A stretch of DNA of 35,432 bases, taken from a virus. Made by a program: the position numbers and the translations under genes. Location: IMG/VR virus record IMGVR_UViG_3300030333_007796, positions 1 to 35,432 of that record, one strand, 5' to 3'. Position 1 is the first letter of the stretch, and the number at the start of each line of letters is the position of its first letter. This document shows positions 26,068 to 32,674 of this stretch, in pieces. Below the pieces are notes generated by a model, which worked only from the letters and a program-made list of their open reading frames with translations, searched no databases and had not been told where the DNA came from.

Positions 26068-26088
26068 TTTGCATGAATGCAAATATTT
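26063..26088 (+). repeat. Perfect inverted repeat spanning a start codon
   Basis: AAATATTTGCAT (26063-26074) and ATGCAAATATTT (26077-26088) are exact reverse complements separated by GA. The repeat covers most of a late promoter box and the ATG at 26073. In RNA read through from upstream it could form a 12-pair hairpin hiding the start codon. Confidence 0.9.
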
Positions 26089-26285
26089 GCAGAGCTAATG
26101 CACTCTGTGAGGAGTTTTCCGACTACGTAATATACGATAGCGAGCTCGATAGTATTCTTTTTAATATACCATATGAGCATTTCAAGACAATTCAGCTTGA
26201 ATTAGGTAAACTTGGATATATTTTAGTGTTTAAGACACGTATACAAAAAACAAATTCCCTAACCTGTACTTTTATAAAGGAATGA
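26073..26285 (+). CDS. Small protein of unknown function with start codon in an inverted repeat
   Basis: This 70-residue protein begins MNANICRANALCEEF and ends TCTFIKE. I do not recognise it. It has three cysteines, and the middle (YDSELDSILFNIPYEHFKTI) looks like a compact mixed fold. Its ATG lies inside a perfect 12-base inverted repeat and five bases after a late promoter box, so only transcripts starting at that box would expose the start codon. The spelling of its first codons (ATGAATGCAAATATT) is partly fixed by the repeat. The next gene's late box follows its TGA by three bases. Confidence 0.65.
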   Translation: MNANICRANALCEEFSDYVIYDSELDSILFNIPYEHFKTIQLELGKLGYILVFKTRIQKTNSLTCTFIKE

Positions 26286-26288
26286 GTA

Positions 26289-26296
26289 ATTAAATA
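26289..26296 (+). promoter_or_regulatory. Late promoter box ATTAAATA
   Basis: ATTAAATA ends five bases before ATG 26302 and would drive the run of genes up to the glycosyltransferases, because no further late box is seen before 31983. Confidence 0.55.
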
Positions 26297-26301
26297 TATA
26301 T

Positions 26302-27201
26302 ATGGCCAAACTAGACGGTTTTCCGACTGATATAACTTTACCTGCTCTTTCAAGATACTACAATTTTATTGAGGTAGGAAAGTCTTTCAATTCTAACTAT
26401 GATATAACATGGTCTTTTCAATATAAGCTGCCTAGTACTAGCTTTGGTACAACAGCTAAGTTTCATAACTACCAATTAGGGTTTTCAACGTTCTTAACTA
26501 ACTTACCCGGGCCGATTTCTTCTTTACCTGGTCAATATTTAGGAGATCAAGACCCGGAATTTGTATTATCAGCTCAAGCATTATTGACAGAAGATTCAAA
26601 AATGTTAAAAACCCAAGGTGATTCTACAATTTTACTTGAAGGTGCTATACTTAGTGGTATGTTAGTCAAAGTAGCATTTGACTCCACGGGTAAATATGCT
26701 TTATCAGGTAGAGACCGCCGGCCAGGGGTAAAGGAGAAGGAGGCGTTAAGAGAGTCAATTATAGTGCGGGACTTTTTACATAATGTAGTCATTAACAATC
26801 ATCTTTCTTCTATATCTACATCTTTTAGTACAATTTCTACCGATACATATAGAACTTTAAGATTTAGATATGTAGATCTAGGGAGAAAATTATATATAGA
26901 TTCAAGAGAAAGTGATACAACTACATATACTTTATTAACATCTATTAATCTAGGTACAAGATATACTACTTTATCAAATATAGAAAATATATATTGTGGG
27001 TTTTCATTTTGTACGCCAATCTCTGCAAATTATGCTGCGACTGCTGCTGCTTATGAATTAAGTGCAAAAGATTTCTTTTTAAGGAACTTTCATGTTGAAG
27101 GGTATGAGGGTAGTCAAGTTACTACAGAAACTATTTTAACACCGCAATTAAGCGTGGTACCAAATGTAATACCAACAACCGTTACTAATATTAGCGCATA
27201 A
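26302..27201 (+). CDS. Probable beta-sandwich tail protein (LamG-like appearance)
   Basis: This 299-residue protein shows alternating hydrophobic strands throughout: SNYDITWSFQYKLPS near residue 31, a central GAILSGMLVKVAFDSTG, then LRFRYVDLGRKLYIDSRES at about 191-209. The last part, with an arginine-rich strand followed by 'L-x-I-D-S', resembles the second half of LamG or concanavalin-like sandwiches, which often bind sugars. That is a visual judgement. The C-terminal 40 residues are Thr/Val-rich. It overlaps the next gene by one base (TAATG), so it is coupled to the large Thr/Pro-rich protein and may assemble with it on the virion. Confidence 0.7.
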   Translation: MAKLDGFPTDITLPALSRYYNFIEVGKSFNSNYDITWSFQYKLPSTSFGTTAKFHNYQLGFSTFLTNLPGPISSLPGQYLGDQDPEFVLSAQALLTEDSKMLKTQGDSTILLEGAILSGMLVKVAFDSTGKYALSGRDRRPGVKEKEALRESIIVRDFLHNVVINNHLSSISTSFSTISTDTYRTLRFRYVDLGRKLYIDSRESDTTTYTLLTSINLGTRYTTLSNIENIYCGFSFCTPISANYAATAAAYELSAKDFFLRNFHVEGYEGSQVTTETILTPQLSVVPNVIPTTVTNISA

Positions 27202-30200
27202 TGAATCCGAACGATGCAGAATACTTTAGAACAGACTCTGGTTATCCCGAGTCTGGAAGCGTAAATTTAGGAAGCCCAGATGTTGAAATATCAGATATTA
27301 TTTGCGGTGTTCATGAATACCCACAATTAGGTACCGGTGGCGTTGTAAATTCTTTCGAAAATACTGCTGGTATTGTTGAGATTAATTACGTTACTTTAAC
27401 TCGAAATATTGATGGTAATGTAGAGTTTTTTGTTGAAGATTACAATAGTCAAGAGGAATTAGAGGAGGGGGAGTCAGCATCTATCTTTAATGACGAGCCT
27501 GAAACTCCAGAACAACAGGGCAGGGTTAATATTAATACACCAGGATTAAGATTTACAGCGGATCAGGTTGCTGAAGACGGTAGTATGGATATCACTGTTA
27601 CGCTTCAGCAAATTATTGATGGAGTTCCACATACAAGATCACTTACAAAAAATATACCCAACCCTGTAACGCCGGCTGATGCACCACCGGAAACTCCACA
27701 AGGTCCGAGTGAAGAGGAGCAACCTACACAAGATCAAGGCACCAGTACAGATGGAAAGGGTGCAACTGCTGCGTCGACAGTCACGGATGGAGCGTCTGTC
27801 TTTATTCCAACTGAAGGTGTGGGGTCGCTGGGAGAGATGAGAGAGATATTAAACGGTCTCATACAATCTGGTATTCCTACTGCTAATCAGGATGCTAACT
27901 CAGCTTTAAACGCGAGGACAATTATTGGTCGATTTAGACCAGGTATACAAAATCTACACAATACGATTAGGAATAGCAGACAGTTTAGTGCTGGGTTTAA
28001 AGCTAGAGTTAAGGCTAGTTATGATGCCTCTGTGGATTTTGAAAAAGCTATTGAAGGGTTATATCCTCTAGTAGAAGCAGTACAAAACAATATAAATATT
28101 TGGTTAAATGAAATCGGTACCGCGTCTAACAACGGGGAGGCTGCCCCTGTTGAGCCTTATCTTGATCTTACATTATCTGCAGTTTTAGAATTAACTACAG
28201 AAGTAGAAGCTGTAAATTTATTAGGTAGCGATGCCCAGGCTCTTGGTTCGGAGGCTGGTGGTGATAAACGTTGGCAAGTTACTCAGTTAACAGAAGATGC
28301 TGCGATTGAATTTTACGATAGTGTACTTGTCCCTGTTAATAGATTAAGTGAAATTTTACAAGTATATATCGATATACGAAAAGAATTAGCAGCTATTGAA
28401 GTTGCCTTAAGGGCAGCAGAGGCTGCAAGATTAGAGAGAGAAAGACAAGCTGAAGAAGCAAGAAGAAAGCGGGAGCAGCAAGCAGCTGAGAAGGCTAGAG
28501 CCCTGCAACAAAAAGCAGACCAACAGGCAGAGGCAGAAGCTCGAGCTGCAGGTAAAGCAGCAGAAGCTGCAGAGGCACAATTAGAGAGAGAACGACAGGC
28601 CGCAGAGCGTGAACAGAGAGAAGAAGAACGGCAAAAGCGATTAGACGAGATAAATCAGCGTCGAGATGAACTTCGAGCAAAGAACAGGGATGAAGTAATA
28701 CCTTCTCTAAGTGATCAAGATCTTGCTAAACGGTTGGATGATACTAGATTAAGGCTTGCTGGAGTTGAATCAGGTAGTATCCCGGATCCATTGGGATTAT
28801 TAGCTAGATGGTATGCAGAGGATATAACAGCATATGAACAAGAACTAGAACGGAGAAGTGAACAAGAAGCAGAAAGAAGAGCAGCGTTAATAGCAAATAT
28901 AAGAAAGCTTCGAGAACAGCAAGTTCAAGAAAGAGATGACGCGATACCAACGATGAGTGGTGACGAGCTACTTCAAGCTTTAAATGCTGTACGCAGTACT
29001 CTTAATGGAATAAGGGCTGGTCTTATTCAAGACCCTTTTGGCTTACAAGCAACATATTTACAAGAAGATATAGATGCATATGAAGCTGAAATAGCTAGAC
29101 GACAAAGTGATGTTGTTTCTGAAGGCGGTGGTATAGTTTCCGTAGACCCGCCTTCTACAGACTGCTGTGGTCCGTATGTCGAATGGTTTTATGATCCAGA
29201 AGGTCTTCCAGGACAACAGTCTTGGGTTGATAATCTTGATTCTAAATTAGGTATATTTGATCTAGGGGATCTTGTAGAACAAGCAATTGCAGATAGTAAT
29301 CCAAGAACACCGGATGGACAGCGTCTACCAGCATTAAAACCTGAAGAGTGGGGATCTTGGTCAAAAATAGTTGTTAAGTATGAAGGTCGTTGTTATACAA
29401 TAAAAAGTCCAAGATTTGCTAGACGCTTGGGAAGAGATCCTTATAAATCAACTGCTCCAGATGGAATTGGTCTAAGAACAGAAGATGATAATCCCTGGCA
29501 GTTATGCAATGGGCATGGAAAATGCTGCGAACCACAAGGTTCAAGACCTGGGGATTCTTCAATTGATACACCAAACGAAGGAATCGTTTCTGATCAGCCG
29601 GCAACTGCCCCACCTCCCGTCGACGGTACTACAACTCCGCCTCCTGACGACGGTACTACAACTCCACTACCAATTTATTGCGAACCACCAAGGGTATGGG
29701 ACCAACAATCTCAGAGATGCGTGTGCCCGGAGGGATTTGAGGAAGATGAGAATGGAAATTGCGTTGAAATGCCTGAAGATCCTCCATCTGATGATTCATC
29801 AGGATCATCCGGAGGAATAGACGACCGTCCTTTCGATTCTGGGTTAATCCAGACCGGCCCGGATCCTATAACAAATATAGACCTTACATATACTGAGGAA
29901 ACTACACCACCGCCAACGACACCACCACCGTATTACACGACGCCGCCATATTACACTACTACTTCTACCACTACTTCTACCACAACATCGACAACACCTT
30001 ATTATACAACACCACCACCGCCTTGTACACAAACAACAAGAAGACCGCCTACATACACTAGTACTAGGACGATTGATGGAACGGAACCACCTCCTACTCC
30101 GGCACCGGGAACACAGCCGCCTGCTCCTGGCACGCAACCACCAAGAGCACCGGTGGTGAGAATATACCCTGCTCCAATACTACCTCTGCAGAGGCCTTTC

Positions 30201-30335
30201 TTAATGAGAGAGGTAATAGGTGTTACTACAACCCTAGCTGTTGTTACTACGACTCTAGCACCGGTTATTAGAACAATACCACCAACAACCACTTTATGTC
30301 CAGAGGATCCTGATTGCAATAATTTACGGTTTTAG
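27201..30335 (+). CDS. Large modular virion protein with coiled coil and mucin-like Thr/Pro domain
   Basis: This 1044-residue protein has four visible parts. Residues 1-390 are acidic and mixed. Residues 393-500 are an Ala/Glu/Arg-rich coiled coil. Two copies of a roughly 70-residue unit follow, starting near 487 and 568 and offset by 82 (RDEVIPSLS and RDDAIPTMS). Next come a DCCGPYVEW segment and an EGF-like cysteine group (C827, C840, C842, C854). Residues 901-985 are Thr/Pro/Tyr-rich, including TTTSTTTSTTTSTT; 22 of residues 901-941 are Thr or Ser. It ends CPEDPDCNNLRF. There is no signal peptide, so it is probably a virion fibre. The Thr-rich stretch is an obvious candidate for O-glycosylation by the two enzymes encoded next. 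Confidence 0.8.
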   Translation: MNPNDAEYFRTDSGYPESGSVNLGSPDVEISDIICGVHEYPQLGTGGVVNSFENTAGIVEINYVTLTRNIDGNVEFFVEDYNSQEELEEGESASIFNDEPETPEQQGRVNINTPGLRFTADQVAEDGSMDITVTLQQIIDGVPHTRSLTKNIPNPVTPADAPPETPQGPSEEEQPTQDQGTSTDGKGATAASTVTDGASVFIPTEGVGSLGEMREILNGLIQSGIPTANQDANSALNARTIIGRFRPGIQNLHNTIRNSRQFSAGFKARVKASYDASVDFEKAIEGLYPLVEAVQNNINIWLNEIGTASNNGEAAPVEPYLDLTLSAVLELTTEVEAVNLLGSDAQALGSEAGGDKRWQVTQLTEDAAIEFYDSVLVPVNRLSEILQVYIDIRKELAAIEVALRAAEAARLERERQAEEARRKREQQAAEKARALQQKADQQAEAEARAAGKAAEAAEAQLERERQAAEREQREEERQKRLDEINQRRDELRAKNRDEVIPSLSDQDLAKRLDDTRLRLAGVESGSIPDPLGLLARWYAEDITAYEQELERRSEQEAERRAALIANIRKLREQQVQERDDAIPTMSGDELLQALNAVRSTLNGIRAGLIQDPFGLQATYLQEDIDAYEAEIARRQSDVVSEGGGIVSVDPPSTDCCGPYVEWFYDPEGLPGQQSWVDNLDSKLGIFDLGDLVEQAIADSNPRTPDGQRLPALKPEEWGSWSKIVVKYEGRCYTIKSPRFARRLGRDPYKSTAPDGIGLRTEDDNPWQLCNGHGKCCEPQGSRPGDSSIDTPNEGIVSDQPATAPPPVDGTTTPPPDDGTTTPLPIYCEPPRVWDQQSQRCVCPEGFEEDENGNCVEMPEDPPSDDSSGSSGGIDDRPFDSGLIQTGPDPITNIDLTYTEETTPPPTTPPPYYTTPPYYTTTSTTTSTTTSTTPYYTTPPPPCTQTTRRPPTYTSTRTIDGTEPPPTPAPGTQPPAPGTQPPRAPVVRIYPAPILPLQRPFLMREVIGVTTTLAVVTTTLAPVIRTIPPTTTLCPEDPDCNNLRF
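29958..29981 (+). repeat. Short tandem repeat in the Thr-rich domain
   Basis: ACTACTTCTACC occurs twice in tandem and encodes T-T-S-T twice. A diverged third copy with the same coding (ACAACATCGACA) follows at 29982-29993. Confidence 0.85.
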
Positions 30336-30346
30336 TAATTATTAAT

Positions 30347-31177
30347 GTGGGAAAGCTTACTATTGGAACTTGTGTTCATGATGATTTCGAAGGTCTCTAT
30401 TTTACGTTACAATCTATAAGATTACATCATAAAGATATTTTAGACCGGTTGGAATTTGTTGTTATTAACAATAATCCTAAATCTCCTGAAGGTCAAGAAA
30501 TCCGTAAATTAATGGGATGGATTACTGAACCTTTAACATACGTTGAATTTGATGCATTTTCTGCAACATCTCTAAGAGATAAAATATTTGGACTTGCAAA
30601 CACTGAATATGTCTTAGTGCTGGACTGTCACGTGTTGCTCGAGCCTGGTAGCTTAAAAAAACTTCTAGATTTCTATGATGCAGGTAAAGATAACAGAAAT
30701 CTCATTCAAGGGCCTCTAATATATGATGATATGGAAAACATTAGCACACACTTTGACCTTACTAAATGGGGTGCTGATATGTGGGGTGTATGGGAGACAG
30801 ATAAAAGAGGTCTAAATCCAGATGGAAAAGCTTTCGAAATTCCAGCTCAAGGGTTAGGGTTATTTACTTGTAGAAAAGATAGTTGGTTAGGATTTAATGA
30901 GAAATTTAGAGGGTTTGGTGGTGAGGAAGGTTATATTCACGAGAAGTACCGTAATGCAGGGAGAAAAGCTGTATGTCTCCCCTCTCTTCGATGGTTACAT
31001 AGATTTGGTCGACCACTGGGTGTGTCGTATGGACCTACAATAGAGGATAGGTTCCGAAATTATATGATAGGGTTTCAAGAGATCGGTAAAGATACTAATG
31101 AAATTATTAATAGATTTAAAGATAAGGTATCGAAGGAACATATCCAATCTGTTAAAAAAGAATTAGATATACCATGA
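30347..31177 (+). CDS. GT-A glycosyltransferase with DxH motif, resembling polypeptide GalNAc-transferases
   Basis: This 276-residue protein is a GT-A fold glycosyltransferase. It opens with LTIGTCVHDDFEGLYFTLQS (nucleotide-binding strand and helix). VLDCHVLLEPGSL follows, with D93-C94-H95 in place of the usual DxD. DxH is the metal-binding motif of family GT27, the polypeptide GalNAc-transferases. Later, QGLGLFTCRKDSWLGF (168-183), FGGEE (190-194) and LPSLRWLHR (211-219, with H218) follow the same order as the donor and metal-site segments of that family. No lectin domain is present. It could also be a GT2-type enzyme. The start is GTG 30347, because the nearby ATG 30345 is out of frame and the next in-frame Met is inside the fold. 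It overlaps the next gene as ATGA. Confidence 0.85.
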   Translation: MGKLTIGTCVHDDFEGLYFTLQSIRLHHKDILDRLEFVVINNNPKSPEGQEIRKLMGWITEPLTYVEFDAFSATSLRDKIFGLANTEYVLVLDCHVLLEPGSLKKLLDFYDAGKDNRNLIQGPLIYDDMENISTHFDLTKWGADMWGVWETDKRGLNPDGKAFEIPAQGLGLFTCRKDSWLGFNEKFRGFGGEEGYIHEKYRNAGRKAVCLPSLRWLHRFGRPLGVSYGPTIEDRFRNYMIGFQEIGKDTNEIINRFKDKVSKEHIQSVKKELDIP

Positions 31178-31983
31178 GAAAAACAGTAGGTGTTATTGTA
31201 ATAGCTTCAAATGGCTATTTTCCTTTAGGAATTAGGTTTATAAAGAGATTTGATAATTTTTATAGAGGTGATCATGCTATAAAATATTTTTTCTTTTCTA
31301 ACACTTCGCCTTATAGCTGCATATCTAAGGATATGGCTCGACGAGTAAAACACATGCCAGTAATACATGAAAGCTGGGTAGATAGTACTAATTCTAAATT
31401 TTCTGGTATAAAGAGTATTAACGAAGTTCCGGAGTGGCGTGATATAGACTACATCTACTATTTTGACGCTGATACAAATATTTCAAACCCCTTTACAGAC
31501 TGGTTTATAGGTGATGATCTCGTTGGCGGGGAACATTTTCATTCAAGAAAATGGACACAAGAAGGACCTGGTAGTTTTCCTTTTGAACGAAACGAGGAAT
31601 CGCAATGTTTTATACCTGAAGATACAAACCGGTTTTTAATGTATTATTATGGTGCCTTCTTTGGTGGTGAACGTAATAAAGTTTTTGATTTTTGTGATAC
31701 ATTAATAGAAAGGCAAAAAAAAGATAAAGAATTAGGGATTGAGCCCATTTTCAACGATGAGAGTTATATAAATCATTACTTTCATTACAATATGCCAAAA
31801 ATTATCTATACAGAAAACTTTCCGTTTTTAGTTAGCTGTAAAGGTGGTATCGAGTGTTTCGGTACACCTGAAAAGGGGTGGTTAAGAGACCCGAATATTA
31901 ACATCGATAGTTTAATTAAGACTTTAGAAAGAAATAAAAACGAAACTATCGATGTTGCAAATGGTAAAATTGTAGTAGGTTAA
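31174..31983 (+). CDS. Family 6 glycosyltransferase (ABO/alpha-1,3-Gal(NAc) transferase type)
   Basis: This 269-residue protein shows the signature of family GT6, which includes the histo-blood-group A/B enzymes and adds GalNAc or Gal in alpha-1,3 linkage with retention. Visible elements are YFDADTN with the metal-binding D98-A99-D100, GPGSFPFERNEESQ (131-144), YYYGAFFGG (157-165) and GIEPIFNDESYINHY (188-202). E196 in NDES aligns with the catalytic Glu of mammalian GT6 enzymes (E303 in human A/B). The N-terminal membrane anchor of vertebrate members is absent, as expected for a phage or bacterial form. I recall a GT6 member described in cyanophage P-SSM2. It overlaps the preceding glycosyltransferase gene by four bases, and its stop overlaps the opposing gene's stop. 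Confidence 0.93.
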   Translation: MRKTVGVIVIASNGYFPLGIRFIKRFDNFYRGDHAIKYFFFSNTSPYSCISKDMARRVKHMPVIHESWVDSTNSKFSGIKSINEVPEWRDIDYIYYFDADTNISNPFTDWFIGDDLVGGEHFHSRKWTQEGPGSFPFERNEESQCFIPEDTNRFLMYYYGAFFGGERNKVFDFCDTLIERQKKDKELGIEPIFNDESYINHYFHYNMPKIIYTENFPFLVSCKGGIECFGTPEKGWLRDPNINIDSLIKTLERNKNETIDVANGKIVVG

Positions 31984-32213
31984 AGTTTACCTAAAGAAGC
32001 TTCTACTTTAAGATCATGCCTCATAGAGTGAAATCTTTCATCAATATATTTTTGAAAGGCTAATGGTTTAATCCAGCTACTACTTTCAATATCTATATCG
32101 TTTCTTCCTCCAACTACTTCGAGTGCTTCTATTAAGCATGCCCAACGTACTAGTTCATCAAAGTCCATTTCTTTTGTAGTACCGTCTTTTAGTTTAAATT
32201 TATGTTTTTCCAT
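31980..32213 (-). CDS. Small protein of unknown function
   Basis: This 77-residue protein begins MEKHKFKLKDGTTKEMDF and ends KVEASLGKL. I do not recognise it. The start resembles a short beta hairpin, followed by helices with ELVRWACLIEALEVV. It has one cysteine and no membrane segment. Two overlapping TATAAT hexamers lie 8 and 13 bases before the ATG, within an AT palindrome. The outer one belongs to the 14-base GGAACTATAATATA element shared with the gene at 5755-6021, so it may be expressed early or in the middle phase. Its TAA overlaps the stop of the GT6 gene by four bases (TTAA). Confidence 0.65.
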   Translation of the reverse strand: MEKHKFKLKDGTTKEMDFDELVRWACLIEALEVVGGRNDIDIESSSWIKPLAFQKYIDERFHSMRHDLKVEASLGKL

Positions 32214-32223
32214 AATAATATAT

Positions 32224-32237
32224 TATATTATAGTTCC
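32224..32237 (-). promoter_or_regulatory. Possible early/middle promoter element GGAACTATAATATA
   Basis: This is identical over 14 bases to the element at 6030-6043. It includes TATAAT at 32227-32232, with a second TATAAT at 32222-32227. It also overlaps the stop codon of the upstream reverse gene, which weakens the case slightly. Confidence 0.35.
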
Positions 32238-32674
32238 GTTCCTTGTGTATACTCTGATGTTATTTTAACATCTTCAGCCTTATCTGTTAAATCTGCGAAG
32301 GCTTTATTTATGTCAACAGTCTCTGTAATAAGTGTTGGTACTAAATTAACATCTACCCTATATGTATTACTACATTTTTCGCACGTATAAGTATTATCCA
32401 TGTTAATAAAAATATTTTCGCGAAAGGTATAATTATTACAAGGGCATACAATTGTTGCTTCATTAAGCTCTAATAACTGCTGTAGTTCTCCTTCAAATTC
32501 AGCAGTTAAGCTATCAACTTTATTTATTCTCAGAGAAGATATAATAAATGCAATTAAAAATTGACAGACAAAAGCAAGAACAGTAATTTCCCAAAAACCA
32601 AATATATTACGTAAACCAAATCCAATAGCAAGAGATACCAATATGGTAATCAAAAAAGACCTCAAGATAGTCAT
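32228..32674 (-). CDS. Two-helix membrane protein with C-terminal zinc ribbon
   Basis: This 148-residue protein has two strongly hydrophobic segments at about residues 4-21 and 28-48, so it is predicted to sit in the host inner membrane as a short hairpin. A helical linker (50-72) leads to a small zinc-ribbon-like unit with C77-P-C79 and C98-E-K-C101. CxC paired with CxxC is a plausible four-cysteine zinc site. The C-terminus is acidic. Its ATG overlaps the stop of the preceding reverse gene (ATGA), so it is translationally coupled to the 108-residue protein and late-expressed. I know of no named phage family with this arrangement; a role in membrane remodelling or takeover of a host membrane complex is speculation. 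Confidence 0.75.
   Translation of the reverse strand: MTILRSFLITILVSLAIGFGLRNIFGFWEITVLAFVCQFLIAFIISSLRINKVDSLTAEFEGELQQLLELNEATIVCPCNNYTFRENIFINMDNTYTCEKCSNTYRVDVNLVPTLITETVDINKAFADLTDKAEDVKITSEYTQGTEL

Noticed and set aside
25929-26180. Reverse 83-residue frame between small forward genes
   Set aside because: Two forward frames with consistent junctions explain the region, and the reverse frame has no promoter or recognisable features.
29844-30319. Reverse frames opposite the Thr/Pro-rich domain, one Arg/Cys-rich and one Gly/Val-rich
   Set aside because: They are mirror images of repetitive Thr/Pro codons; they lack a promoter and sensible composition.
31980-32014. TTAAAGT/ACTTTAA pairing as a terminator after the GT6 gene
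   Set aside because: The loop is about 21 bases, the stem is AT-only and no T run follows.
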